A DNA stretch of 64,000 nt from JACMLD01 sp039916305 (GCA_039916305.1 JBDSLR010000023.1:1-64000); one strand, 5' to 3'; numbered from the stretch's first letter, positions 8,673 to 17,672 are shown. Translations and numbers: made by a program. Notes: generated by a model not told the origin, from the sequence alone.

Positions 8673-10279
8673 TTGCCTGCGGGGGATTGTACAATTAATT
8701 TACTGTCTGCATAGAAATTGCGGTCAACCGAAAAAGTCTTTTCGGCGCCACCCGGCATAGCAAGCTTTTGCCATTTTTCAGTTGGTTTAAGCAGCCTGTT
8801 TTTTCGTCCATCGAAAGATACTTGTAAAGGCATATCAAAACCATCAATGCAATTTGCCCACCGGTATTTGAATTCAAGATTTGTAAAGGTATATTCAAGC
8901 ACCGGTATTTGTGTAGTGCGCAGGTATTGCTCCGCTGTTTTTGTAAAATCCTGTTTGCTGAACTGGTTAATAAACCGGACGATTTGATCGGTGCTTACAT
9001 TCTGGTGATAGAAGTTTTTATTCATTGCCCGCAACAGTTTCCTGAATGCCGCATCATCCAACAGCTGACGTATCATGTGCAGTAAAGTACTTCCTTTGTT
9101 GTATTGATCTGAGGAGGTGCTGCCCACAATTGGTTTGTCGTTTAGTATTTTTTTCCTGATGCCAATGGCGTAATCATTCCCGGCTTCTGTGCCGCTTATG
9201 TATGTGGTGTAAATAGTTTCCAGGTATTTTGTAAAGCCTTCATGTATCCAGGTGTCTGCGTAGCCCCTGGCCGTAATGCTGTTGCCAAACCATTCATGCC
9301 CGCTTTCATGCACCAGAATAAAATCCCATTTCAATCCCCAGCCCGTTCCCGAAAGATCCCTGCCTTTAAAGCCATTACCAAATTCATTTCCGTAGGCAAT
9401 GGCGCTTTGGTGTTCCATGCCAAGACTGGGCGCTTCCACCAGCTTATAACCATCTTCATAAAAAGGATAGGGGCCCATCCAGTATTCAAAACACTGCAGC
9501 ATGCTGTCTGCCTGCAGGAATTGCTTTTTTGCTTTGTCAAGGTTGTAATCCAGCACCCAGTAATCGCAGTCAAGCTTGCCTTTTTCGCCTGGATAATTTT
9601 TATGCCAGCTTACGTATTTACCAATGTAAGGAATGATGTTATAGTTATTGATGGTATTAACAACTGCCCAGGTATAGGTGGTGGTTGCATTTGTATTGAC
9701 TGTTTTTTGCAGCAATCTTCCGTTAGCAACGGCTACCAATGTATCGGGAACTGTTAAGCTGATGGACGCGCCGCTATCAGGTTCATCGCACAGCACATCC
9801 TTACAGGGAAACCAGATACTGGCCCCGGCTCCCTCACAGGTAACGCTCATCCATGGTCGCCCTTTTTTATCCGTGGCCCAAATCCAGCCATTGTCCCAGG
9901 GGGCTTTTACAGAAACTTTGGGCAATCCCTCGAAATACAGGGTGATGGTTTCAATTTTTTCTTTTTGCAATGCGGTAGGAAACTGCACCAGGTAGCCGTC
10001 CTTCTTTTTTTTGTCAATTTTCAACGCCGTATTGTGCCATACAATGGAGGTAATGGACAATGGTTCCTGTAAATCAATTTGCATAAGCCTGCCGGTATCC
10101 ACTACCCTGAACCTTATTTCGTTTGATCCGTTGATATATTTTTTATCAAAATTGGGTGTAATCTGCAGGGCGTAATGAATTACATTCCACCAGGCCTGTT
10201 CCGGGGTCTGAAGAACAGGTTGCGAAATGCCTCTTTGTATTTGTACGATCAGCAGAGCAGTGAATAAAAGATATTTCAT
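8669..10279 (-). CDS. M1 family metallo-aminopeptidase, exported
   Basis: This 536-residue protein has a signal peptide (MKYLLFTALLIVQIQRGISQ), an N-terminal beta domain and a gluzincin catalytic domain. The zinc site is H324-E325-S-G-H328 with the distal glutamate E347 (HEGFTKY). The exopeptidase motif GAMEN is replaced here by GMEHQS at 287-292, a variant common in bacterial M1 proteins of this size. There is no long C-terminal ARM domain, so it is a short M1 type. It probably trims peptides in the periplasm. Substrate preference cannot be predicted. It is followed 30 bases upstream by the M56 fusion gene on the same strand. Confidence 0.87.
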   Translation of the reverse strand: MKYLLFTALLIVQIQRGISQPVLQTPEQAWWNVIHYALQITPNFDKKYINGSNEIRFRVVDTGRLMQIDLQEPLSITSIVWHNTALKIDKKKKDGYLVQFPTALQKEKIETITLYFEGLPKVSVKAPWDNGWIWATDKKGRPWMSVTCEGAGASIWFPCKDVLCDEPDSGASISLTVPDTLVAVANGRLLQKTVNTNATTTYTWAVVNTINNYNIIPYIGKYVSWHKNYPGEKGKLDCDYWVLDYNLDKAKKQFLQADSMLQCFEYWMGPYPFYEDGYKLVEAPSLGMEHQSAIAYGNEFGNGFKGRDLSGTGWGLKWDFILVHESGHEWFGNSITARGYADTWIHEGFTKYLETIYTTYISGTEAGNDYAIGIRKKILNDKPIVGSTSSDQYNKGSTLLHMIRQLLDDAAFRKLLRAMNKNFYHQNVSTDQIVRFINQFSKQDFTKTAEQYLRTTQIPVLEYTFTNLEFKYRWANCIDGFDMPLQVSFDGRKNRLLKPTEKWQKLAMPGGAEKTFSVDRNFYADSKLIVQSPAGN

Positions 10280-10309
10280 AACAGGGTTGGATGGAAATTA
10301 AAATGCCAG

Positions 10310-12370
10310 TTATGCCAGCTTAAAAACAATGGGTTGTCTTTTATATGCTCTCACCTTTAAACCGTTTTGCCTGGCTGGTAGCCAAATGCCACTTTTTTTA
10401 ACGGTACGGATGCTTTCTGCTTTTAATTCTTCTGGTCCGCTAATGGCTTTTACATCACTTATTTTGCCACTGGTATCAACAATAAATTGAACTACAACAG
10501 TGCCCTGTAAATTTTTTTTAACGGCTGCCTCAGGGTATTGCACAGATTTTAGTAAATATTTAGTCCAGCCTTCTCTTCCTCCTGGGTACTCTGGTTCAAT
10601 TTCTACCTTGGTAAATGTTACACGTTCCTGGTGAACCGCTGGTACCGTATCGGCAATAGTATGCAGGGCATCATATTTATTCATTTCATTTGCAGGCGTA
10701 TATTTTACATTACTATTTTTGAAATGAATGGTTTCAATATTGGTATGTAAATCTGCATCAATGGATGTGAGATCTGTAACATTTAGTTTGTTTACTGCTT
10801 CTGCCGCTAGCGTATCGCTGGCTGACTGTTCAATAAAACTGGCAGATATTGCTGCAGGTTGTACTTTCGTGTACTGGACGATGCCTTCTAAAATTTTTTG
10901 GGCAACTTTTTCCTGGTTTGCAGGGTTGCTGATGAATGCTGCATCTTTTGAATTCGTCAGATAGCCGCATTCCAGTAGAATGCCCGGACAGTTTTTTGTG
11001 TCCAGCACCTTCACACCTGTTTGTCTTTGTCCAATTGTCTCATTTACCTCATAGATGTCTTTGAGTGTAGTTAGAATTGTAGTAGCCAGGAGCCGGTCAT
11101 GTATATTTTCATTTTTACCGGAAATATAGGTATCGAACCCCGTGCGGTTAGTAATTTTTTCAACACTGGAATTTACATGAATAGAAATAAAAAGATCAGC
11201 TTTTGCGTCATTGGCAATCACCATCCTGTTTTGTAAGTCTTCATTTATGTCTGTAGCGCCGGCCACCAGTTCATCCCGGGTTCTTGTAAGCACAATATTT
11301 ACATTGTACCCGGCGGAGAGTTCTTTTATTTTTTTTGCAATACTAAGGGTGATATCTTTTTCCAGCAAATTGTTTACTCCGTTTGCACCGGAATAAATAC
11401 CACCATGCCCCGGGTCAATAACAACGGTTACGCTCTTATTGGTAAAATTTTTGTTTGTTGCAAGGGACGGCTTACCCGTTAGCTTCACTGCAAAAGCAGA
11501 AACCAGTAAGAACAATAATGGCAATGCCATAATCCGGCTCAGGTAACCGCTGCGGCGGACAAGGTTTGATGTTGTAATCATGTTAATACGACGTTTTATC
11601 TGGTGATGAAAAAATGGGTGGCTGATTGAAGGTGCTTTTTGGTTCATGGCATGCAATACCAGCAGTTCGGCATAATCATACCGGTCGTTGATGGAAACCG
11701 CGTACTCATCCGCCAAAAATTCGTGAATAGCTTTTATTTCTTTTTTAATGAGGTGGAAAAACGGGTTTATCCAGCCAATGCAACAAATGATCTCCATCAG
11801 CAGGATGTCTGCGCTGTGTTTCTCTTTTACATGAAACATTTCGTGCCGGAAAATCTGTTGGCCTTGTTTATCGTTCAGTGGAATTTTTTTGTCCCAGAAA
11901 ATGGATTTGAAAAAGGAGAAGGGCGTACCAGGCTCCGTGGTATTGTAAATTCTCAGCTGATCAACCCTTTCATATGGATATTTTCTTTTCAGGCCGTTAA
12001 TCCAGGCAAACGATCGGGCTAAAAAAAACAGCCCGGTTAGCAAGCCCAGCGTATATATGAGGTAAAGACCGCCCTGTATGCTTAACAGTTTGCTCCACTG
12101 GCCTTGCCGGGCGTAAATAGTTACTGGTTCTTCCCAACCATGAGCGTTGATCACTTTCAGGGTCTGGATAAGGGTGGACTGCTGCTGACCGCCGGCAAAG
12201 AGGTTAACTGGTATATGAACAAAGGGAATAATGAAAGACAGCATAGCAATGGCCAGCAGGTAAAACCGGTTATAGTGGTGAAAACGCTGATTGCGCAGAA
12301 ACAGGTGATAATAGCCATACAGCAGTCCGTTGCTGACAATCAGTTTGCTGATAAAAAGGATTATTGCCAT
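10310..12370 (-). CDS. BlaR1-like M56 membrane peptidase fused to amidase_3 and TonB C-terminal domain
   Basis: This is a 686-residue three-part protein. Residues 1-295 form an M56/BlaR1-type membrane metallopeptidase with four or five hydrophobic segments, the zinc motif HEMFH at 176-180 and an HEFLADEYAV block. A last membrane span lies near 278-298. Residues 312-500 form an N-acetylmuramoyl-L-alanine amidase (amidase_3) with all expected zinc/catalytic residues: H322 in IDPGHGG, E337, H398 in ISIHVN and E467 in LLECGY. Residues about 592-686 form a TonB C-terminal domain (EPEYPGGREGW, YPEAAVKKNLQGTVVVQF). The preceding BlaI gene overlaps by one base, so the two are co-expressed. BlaR1 proteins sense cell-wall damage and trigger BlaI cleavage. 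Here a peptidoglycan-cutting domain occupies the sensor position, which is inference. Confidence 0.85.
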   Translation of the reverse strand: MAIILFISKLIVSNGLLYGYYHLFLRNQRFHHYNRFYLLAIAMLSFIIPFVHIPVNLFAGGQQQSTLIQTLKVINAHGWEEPVTIYARQGQWSKLLSIQGGLYLIYTLGLLTGLFFLARSFAWINGLKRKYPYERVDQLRIYNTTEPGTPFSFFKSIFWDKKIPLNDKQGQQIFRHEMFHVKEKHSADILLMEIICCIGWINPFFHLIKKEIKAIHEFLADEYAVSINDRYDYAELLVLHAMNQKAPSISHPFFHHQIKRRINMITTSNLVRRSGYLSRIMALPLLFLLVSAFAVKLTGKPSLATNKNFTNKSVTVVIDPGHGGIYSGANGVNNLLEKDITLSIAKKIKELSAGYNVNIVLTRTRDELVAGATDINEDLQNRMVIANDAKADLFISIHVNSSVEKITNRTGFDTYISGKNENIHDRLLATTILTTLKDIYEVNETIGQRQTGVKVLDTKNCPGILLECGYLTNSKDAAFISNPANQEKVAQKILEGIVQYTKVQPAAISASFIEQSASDTLAAEAVNKLNVTDLTSIDADLHTNIETIHFKNSNVKYTPANEMNKYDALHTIADTVPAVHQERVTFTKVEIEPEYPGGREGWTKYLLKSVQYPEAAVKKNLQGTVVVQFIVDTSGKISDVKAISGPEELKAESIRTVKKSGIWLPARQNGLKVRAYKRQPIVFKLA

Positions 12371-12738
12371 TATTCCGGTTTTTTGTATGATTTAATTTGT
12401 TGCAGCAGGGCCTCCAGTTCTTCCAGGCTTAATTTGTTATCGTTCACAAACTGGGATACTAGCCGGGCAGGTGAACCTTCAAAATACCCCTTAACTACCT
12501 GGTTTACACTCTTTCTGCCATACTCGGCTTTACTAATACCAGGTTTGTACAGGTTGTTGCGGCCCTGTGTTTCGTAGGTTACAAAGCCTTTTTCCACCAG
12601 TATTTTAAGAATGGTGGCGATGGTGTTGGAATGGGGTTTGGGTTCGGGGCTATTTTCAAGAATGTCTTTTAAAAACCCCTGCTCCAGCTTCCACAATACC
12701 TGCATTACCTGTTCTTCCGTTTTAGTGAGAATTTTCAT
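12370..12738 (-). CDS. BlaI/MecI/CopY-family transcriptional repressor
   Basis: This 122-residue winged-helix repressor has the N-terminal DNA-binding pattern TKTEEQVMQVLWKLEQGF, the recognition region SNTIATILKILVEKGFVTYE and a C-terminal dimerisation segment ending LEELEALLQQIKSY. BlaI proteins repress their own operon until a partner M56 peptidase becomes active. The gene is first in a two-gene unit with the M56 fusion, sharing one base at the junction. Two matching palindromes lie immediately upstream, which points to autoregulation. Confidence 0.9.
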   Translation of the reverse strand: MKILTKTEEQVMQVLWKLEQGFLKDILENSPEPKPHSNTIATILKILVEKGFVTYETQGRNNLYKPGISKAEYGRKSVNQVVKGYFEGSPARLVSQFVNDNKLSLEELEALLQQIKSYKKPE

Positions 12739-12741
12739 TAT

Positions 12742-12788
12742 AACTAAAAATTTAGTTGTTATTCAAATATATAACTAATTTTTTAGTT
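12742..12788. promoter_or_regulatory. pair of BlaI-type operators
   Basis: Two 16-bp palindromes occur here. The first (12742-12757) has perfect arms AACTAAA/TTTAGTT around two bases; the second (12773-12788) has arms AACTAA/TTAGTT around four bases. Their centres are 31 bp apart, about three helical turns, so two BlaI dimers would bind the same face. The first begins four bases upstream of the blaI start codon. The form ACTA...TAGT resembles BlaI/CopY operators in general. Confidence 0.7.
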
Positions 12789-13002
12789 ACAAAACTTTTC
12801 TTCATCTTTTTTTAAAATAATTTCAACCACGCGTATGAATAAGTGTTGATATTACATTTATGGTTGTAAGTCAGCGTAGGTAAGGCTTACAGCTAATGGC
12901 GGGTTTGAATCAGCGTGTTTGTTTTTGTTTTCTATAACGTTTATTTACAAATGTCTATGGTAGTTTTTTAGTTAAACGCTATGAGTTCTCAACTATAAAA
13001 TT

Positions 13003-13010
13003 TATTTTTG
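13003..13010 (+). promoter_or_regulatory. candidate -7 promoter element TATTTTTG for rpoD
   Basis: TATTTTTG fits TAnnTTTG and lies about 140 bases before the rpoD start, implying a leader of roughly 130 bases. No convincing -33 element is seen. Confidence 0.35.
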
Positions 13011-13148
13011 TAGCGGTTCTGGACGGATCGTTAAGGCTTAACAGCCCTTTTGCATACATCTGCAACTTTCCCCGAACAATGTTTGTCTTTAGATCGTTAC
13101 AACTCGTACCCACCCTGGTATCATCATTTTTATACCTTAAGATTATTC

Positions 13149-14006
13149 ATGAGACAGTTAAAAATTGCAACACAGATCACGAATCGTGATTCGCAGGCGG
13201 TAGAAAAGTATCTCCAGGAAATTTCTAAAATTTCCATGATTACCCCGGAAGAGGAAACAATACTTGCACAGCGTATCAAGATGGGTGATCAAAGGGCTCT
13301 AGACAAATTAGTACAGGCTAACTTACGTTTTGTGGTATCTGTGGCTAAGCAGTACCAGCACCAGGGCCTTTCTCTTAGTGATCTTATCAACGAGGGTAAC
13401 CTCGGTTTGATTAAAGCTGCCCAGCGTTTTGATGAAACAAAGGGTTTTAAATTTATTTCTTATGCCGTATGGTGGATTCGCCAGTCCATATTACAGGCTT
13501 TGGCTGAGCAGGGCCGTTTGGTGCGCCTGCCGCAAAATAAAATTGGTACCTATAATAAGGCCAATAAAGCATACATGGCTTTTGAGCAGGAGCATGAAAG
13601 GGAGCCTTCTACTGAAGAGCTGGCAGAATTACTGGAGATGAGCGAAACGGAGATAAATAATATTTTCCAGAGCAATACCCGTCACACTTCTTTGGACGCC
13701 CCCGTGCACGAAGCAGAAGATGTGGCCATGGGTGATTTGCTGGAAGGTGGCGACGATACGGATGATGATGTAATGAAAGATTCATTGCGCAGCGAAATTC
13801 GCCGTGTGCTGAAATCACTGAGCCCGAGAGAAGCAGAAATAGTAAACGCTTATTTTGGCCTTGATGGTGAAAATGGTGTTACCATTGAGCAGATTGGTCA
13901 GAAATATGATCTTACCAAAGAACGTATCCGCCAGATTAAAGAAAGGGCTATCAAACGTTTGCAAAAAGCCCGCTACAGCAATGCATTAAAAGCTTATTTG
14001 GGATAA
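13149..14006 (+). CDS. rpoD: primary RNA polymerase sigma factor, Bacteroidota type
   Basis: This 285-residue sigma-70 protein has region 1.2 (SQAVEKYLQEISKISMITPEEE), region 2 (LVQANLRFVVSVAKQYQ, then the DNA-melting part FKFISYAVWWIRQSILQAL), region 3 and region 4 (TIEQIGQKYDLTKERIRQI). It lacks region 1.1 and the long non-conserved region, as is normal for the short primary sigma of this phylum, which recognises TTTG/TAnnTTTG promoters. The ATG at 13149 gives the standard start MRQLKIATQITNRDSQ; an in-frame upstream extension to 13050 is not family-like. A strong terminator follows. Confidence 0.95.
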   Translation: MRQLKIATQITNRDSQAVEKYLQEISKISMITPEEETILAQRIKMGDQRALDKLVQANLRFVVSVAKQYQHQGLSLSDLINEGNLGLIKAAQRFDETKGFKFISYAVWWIRQSILQALAEQGRLVRLPQNKIGTYNKANKAYMAFEQEHEREPSTEELAELLEMSETEINNIFQSNTRHTSLDAPVHEAEDVAMGDLLEGGDDTDDDVMKDSLRSEIRRVLKSLSPREAEIVNAYFGLDGENGVTIEQIGQKYDLTKERIRQIKERAIKRLQKARYSNALKAYLG

Positions 14007-14025
14007 TAGTATCTTAGTTTTAGAC

Positions 14026-14055
14026 GCCCCCCGGTTTTCCGGGGGGCTTTTTTTG
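14026..14055 (+). terminator. rho-independent terminator of rpoD
   Basis: A perfect 9-bp stem gccccccgg/ccggggggc with a TTTT loop is followed by eight T residues, 20 bases after the rpoD stop. Confidence 0.92.
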
Positions 14056-14065
14056 TCTGAATTTT

Positions 14066-14150
14066 ACCACAAAGGGAAAAGAGGTATTCAAAGAGGCGCA
14101 GAAGGTTTATTTCTCTCTTATCTCCCTGAATACCTCTTTTCCTCTGTGGT
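14066..14150. repeat. long imperfect inverted repeat (about 25-bp arms)
   Basis: The left arm (14066-14090, starting accacaaagggaaaagagg) pairs with the right arm (14127-14150, ending ttcctctgtggt) with only a few differences around the middle. The 36-base loop is purine- then pyrimidine-rich. A run of gcgaa units follows at 14159-14173. It lies after the rpoD terminator and is too long for a normal terminator. It could be a REP-like or miniature element; no terminal target duplication is evident. Confidence 0.6.
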
Positions 14151-14228
14151 TGGTAAGAGCGAAGCGAAGCGAGCCAGCAAGAACCCGGCGTTAACCTGTC
14201 ATTAATACTTATATTGTAAATTTGATAC

Positions 14229-15113
14229 ATGAAGCAAGTGTTGCTGTTAATTGCTCTTTTCTGTATTATATGCAGTTCCTGCGAGAAAGCCATCAGTTTC
14301 AGGCTGGCAGACACCCAGCCTTCACTGGTGGTGGAAGCCAGTATAGAAAACGGCCAGCCTCCAGTGGTTATTCTTTCTTCCAGCTTTGATTATTTCAGTA
14401 GCATTTCTGCGGATATACTGGCCGGTTCGTTTGTCCACAATGCTGTTATCAGCATGTCAAACGGTGCGAAAACCCATCAGCTCAAAGAATATTTTTATAC
14501 TACGCCCGCCAACGGTAAAGTATATTATTACAGCATTGATTCATCAAGCCTTGCTACGGCTTTTACAGGTGCTTTTAATACCGCGTATGCGCTGAGCATT
14601 GCAGTAAATGGCAAAACATATACAGCCAATACTACCATACCGGCGTTTACAAAAAGAGTAGATTCATTGTGGTGGAAGTATGCGCCGGATAACCCGGACA
14701 GCAATAAAGTTGTTTTAGTGGGAACGGTAACCGATCCGCGTGGCTATGGCAACTATATCAGGTATTTCACAAAGACAAACCGCGATCCTTTTTTTCCCGG
14801 ACTTAATTCTGTTTTTGATGACCAGGTAGTAGATGGCAAAACCTATACGGTGGATGTTGAAAGGGGTGTTAACCGCAATGAAGACATTGACCAGGACAAT
14901 TATTCTTTTTTCAACAAAGGAGATACCATCACAGTCAAATTTGCCAATATTGATAAAGCCTGTTATGATTTTTGGCGAACCATGGAATACAGTTATGGTA
15001 GCATTGGTAACCCGTTTGCTTCACCTACAAAAGTGCTGGGCAATATTAACGGGGCACTGGGATATTTTGGCGGTTATGCGGCACAATATAAAAGCATCAT
15101 CGTGCCTAAATAA
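14229..15113 (+). CDS. DUF4249-family lipoprotein
   Basis: This 294-residue protein has a lipoprotein signal (MKQVLLLIALFCIICSSC, cysteine at 18) and then the DUF4249 opening CEKAISFRLADTQPSLVVEASIENGQPPVVILSSS-type sequence. The family is beta-rich and widespread in Bacteroidota, often encoded beside TonB-dependent receptors. No receptor gene is next to it here. The function is unknown; surface or periplasmic attachment is expected. A TAAATTTG sequence ends four bases before the ATG, which could mean a leaderless transcript. The gene converges exactly with the next one (stops at adjacent bases). Confidence 0.75.
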   Translation: MKQVLLLIALFCIICSSCEKAISFRLADTQPSLVVEASIENGQPPVVILSSSFDYFSSISADILAGSFVHNAVISMSNGAKTHQLKEYFYTTPANGKVYYYSIDSSSLATAFTGAFNTAYALSIAVNGKTYTANTTIPAFTKRVDSLWWKYAPDNPDSNKVVLVGTVTDPRGYGNYIRYFTKTNRDPFFPGLNSVFDDQVVDGKTYTVDVERGVNRNEDIDQDNYSFFNKGDTITVKFANIDKACYDFWRTMEYSYGSIGNPFASPTKVLGNINGALGYFGGYAAQYKSIIVPK

Positions 15114-16172
15114 TTATTTCTTCACGTTCGTGTACGTATACCAGATTTCAGTTGTACCTCCATATTGGTTGGCAAAACGTTTTGGATAAACAGCGTTGCT
15201 GAGCAGGCCTTTTGCATCGAAGACATTTTGGTATGTGCCAAGCGCATGATCGAGGGTTGCGGGATTTGGCGGATACGATTTCCAGTATTCAGCTGTTTTA
15301 AGGGGTGTTCCCAAATACGAGGCTTCGCCGAGGTTAAGTGCATTGGCAAAACCAGCAGGGTTTTCGCTGATGCTGAACCAACTCATATTCTTATAAATAT
15401 ACTCAAAAGTGTTTTGGATGGCCGGGTTGCTGCCTTCACGGGTAAATACCGTGCTGTCGCGGGCATAATCTGTTACGGAAGAAACCTGTGAGAACCGGTA
15501 GGCATAATTGGTAACCTGCCTGCTCATGTAATTGTTGCCGTCGTAAAACATTTTTATGTCCGTGGTGTCTTCCAGCCAGTTTTGCGGTCGTTTGAATACG
15601 GTATAATAAACAGTTTCACGCATGAGCCTGCCGGCAGCATCAAATGTATATTTTGTTACCTGCGGACGGGTATCAGCATTGCTGTAATAATTGCCACTGG
15701 TATCATACATCGTAATCAGCTTCTGGCCGTTTATTGAACTGCTGTTAAAAAGACATTCTACCGTATTGCCCAGCCATTGGTTCCGGATAACGGCTTTAAC
15801 AATATCGCCGGAGGCACCATACATAAAGTTAATTTGCGCAGCGGCCTGGTAGGCACTGGTAGAAATAAATTGGGCCAGCCTGTTTTGATCGTCATACTGG
15901 AATGTTTCTGTCCATTGCTGCAGACCACCGGGAACATTTTTACCAGAGTCTGTAATGGCAGCGGTACAGCGGTTTAAACTTTTATCGTATGAGAATGTTT
16001 GTATTTCAGCTGTGTAAAAGGCTCCACTGGTATCATAATGCAGCGCTTTTACGGTTTTTACCAGCGTGAGGTCAGTGTCTATGAAAGGTTGTTCATTGGA
16101 ATACTCCTTCTTGCAGGAAATACAGCATTGAAGGGATACAAATAAAAAAATATATGCACAAAGTTTTGGCAT
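15114..16172 (-). CDS. predicted lipoprotein with YD-repeat-like segments
   Basis: This 352-residue protein has the signal MPKLCAYIFLFVSLQCCISC followed by KKEYSNE, so a lipidated cysteine near residue 20 is likely. The mature protein contains short units resembling YD/RHS repeats (FSYDKSLNRCTA, FQYDDQNRLAQF, YTFDAAGRLMRE), which usually fold as beta strands. It is much too short for a complete RHS toxin shell and has no toxin domain. The start is set at 16172 because the signal peptide begins there. The function is unknown. It is divergent from trxB. Confidence 0.6.
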   Translation of the reverse strand: MPKLCAYIFLFVSLQCCISCKKEYSNEQPFIDTDLTLVKTVKALHYDTSGAFYTAEIQTFSYDKSLNRCTAAITDSGKNVPGGLQQWTETFQYDDQNRLAQFISTSAYQAAAQINFMYGASGDIVKAVIRNQWLGNTVECLFNSSSINGQKLITMYDTSGNYYSNADTRPQVTKYTFDAAGRLMRETVYYTVFKRPQNWLEDTTDIKMFYDGNNYMSRQVTNYAYRFSQVSSVTDYARDSTVFTREGSNPAIQNTFEYIYKNMSWFSISENPAGFANALNLGEASYLGTPLKTAEYWKSYPPNPATLDHALGTYQNVFDAKGLLSNAVYPKRFANQYGGTTEIWYTYTNVKK

Positions 16173-16258
16173 GGGGCTAATTTGTCGGTCAGTGAACCGC
16201 AAAATACAAAAATTGTTTGTTTATTTGCCGCTACGCTAAAAAGGAGAAATTTGATATT

Positions 16259-17212
16259 ATGGCTACAATTGAAAAAATACATTGTTTGATAATTGGATCT
16301 GGTCCGGCAGGCTATACAGCAGCTATTTATGCTGCCCGAGCTAACATGAAGCCTGTTTTATACCAGGGGATACAGCCCGGCGGCCAATTAACCATCACAA
16401 CAGAAGTGGAAAACTATCCCGGCTACGCAGATGGCGTACAGGGGCCCGATATGATGGTACATTTTGAAAAGCAGGCGGTTCGCATGGGGGCAGACATCAG
16501 GTTTGGCCTGGCCACCAAAGTGGATTTCTCCAAACAGCCTTTTAAAGTCTGGATTGATGAAGAAAAAGAACTGGAAGCCGATGCAATACTCATAGCCACA
16601 GGTGCATCTGCCAAATGGCTTGGACTTGAAAGTGAGCAGCGCCTGAATGGATCCGGCGTGAGCGCCTGTGCCGTGTGCGATGGTACTTTTTTTAAGGGAC
16701 GGGAAGTGGCCATTGTAGGAGCCGGAGATACCGCCTGTGAAGAAGCACTTTACCTTTCCAAGCTTTGCAGTACCGTACATATGATTGTGCGCAAGGGGGA
16801 GGATGGCATGAAGGCCTCAAAAGTGATGCAGGATAGGGTAAAAGCAACTGGTAATATCAAAGTATACTGGAATAGCGATACGGAAGAAATAGTGGGCCAG
16901 TTTAAAACCGAAGCGGTGCGCATAAAAAACAATATAACGGGAGAAGAGCAAACCATACCGGTGAGCGGTTTTTTTGTCGCTATTGGGCATGAACCCAATT
17001 CAGGTATTTTTAAAGACTGGTTAGATCTGGATGAAGCCGGCTATATCAAAACAGTACCCGGTACCTCAAAAACAAACATTGAAGGCGTTTTTGCAGCAGG
17101 TGATGTACAGGATAAAATTTACCGCCAGGCAGTAACAGCAGCCGGCAGCGGTTGTATGGCTGCGCTTGATGCAGAACGTTATTTATCAGCCCTGGAGCAC
17201 CAGGCTCATTAA
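16259..17212 (+). CDS. trxB: thioredoxin reductase
   Basis: This 317-residue flavoenzyme transfers electrons from NADPH through FAD to thioredoxin. The FAD-binding GSGPAG is at 13-18, the redox-active cysteines at C137 and C140 (CAVCDG), the NADPH-binding GAGDTACEEA near 156, and the closing FAD motif GVFAAGDVQDKIYRQAVTAAGSG-type near the C-terminus. The ATG at 16259 gives the normal MATIEKIHCLIIGSG start. AAGGAG lies about 14 bases upstream, but Bacteroidota generally do not depend on such sequences. The protein is cytoplasmic and probably part of the oxidative-stress and thiol system together with bacillithiol. Confidence 0.94.
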   Translation: MATIEKIHCLIIGSGPAGYTAAIYAARANMKPVLYQGIQPGGQLTITTEVENYPGYADGVQGPDMMVHFEKQAVRMGADIRFGLATKVDFSKQPFKVWIDEEKELEADAILIATGASAKWLGLESEQRLNGSGVSACAVCDGTFFKGREVAIVGAGDTACEEALYLSKLCSTVHMIVRKGEDGMKASKVMQDRVKATGNIKVYWNSDTEEIVGQFKTEAVRIKNNITGEEQTIPVSGFFVAIGHEPNSGIFKDWLDLDEAGYIKTVPGTSKTNIEGVFAAGDVQDKIYRQAVTAAGSGCMAALDAERYLSALEHQAH

Positions 17213-17312
17213 AATTGCTGGTTTTGATATGGGGGATTGTATGATTTCTTTTGATACAGCAGCCTGCGAAAATCTCAAAATCCTCCATGCCAAATCAAAC
17301 ATTCTTCTTTTT

Positions 17313-17672
17313 ATGCTAACTGTTCATCTCTCAGACCTGCGTTTTTTTGCCCACCACGGGGTTTTTGACGGCGAGCCCGAAACGGGTGCTGAGTTCGAAG
17401 TGCACCTCCATGTAAAATACGAGGAGAAGAAAATAAAATTCGACAACCTCAAGAATGTGTTGAACTACGAAGAACTCTATCTTATTGTTAAAAAAAGAAT
17501 GGCAATGCCTACGCCCCTGGTGGAAGAAGTAGCAGAAAGCATTATCCGTAAAATACGGCACGAATATTCCTTTATCAGGGAAGTAAGCATTACTATCTAT
17601 AAACTTCAGGCACCCATTGAGCATTTCCAGGGAAAAGTGGGTGTTACATTGCAAAAGAAATTTGACGATTAG
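17313..17672 (+). CDS. folB: dihydroneopterin aldolase
   Basis: This 119-residue FolB protein cleaves dihydroneopterin to 6-hydroxymethyl-dihydropterin and glycolaldehyde in folate synthesis. The family start (MLTVHLSDLRFFAHHGVFDGEPETGAEFEV pattern), the catalytic Glu in HHGVFDGE, the NYEELYLIVKKRM helix and the closing IYKLQAPIEHFQGKVGVTL are all present. I chose the ATG at 17313 on this basis; upstream in-frame codons overlap trxB and are not family-like. Its stop overlaps the first base of the next gene, so the two are probably translated together. Confidence 0.9.
   Translation: MLTVHLSDLRFFAHHGVFDGEPETGAEFEVHLHVKYEEKKIKFDNLKNVLNYEELYLIVKKRMAMPTPLVEEVAESIIRKIRHEYSFIREVSITIYKLQAPIEHFQGKVGVTLQKKFDD

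Noticed and set aside
15114..16172. YD-repeat-like units as an RHS toxin gene
   Set aside because: The protein is short, has a lipoprotein signal, and has no toxin domain or immunity gene beside it.
16259..17212. CAVC instead of CATC in thioredoxin reductase
   Set aside because: CAVCDG is a common variant in functional TrxB proteins.
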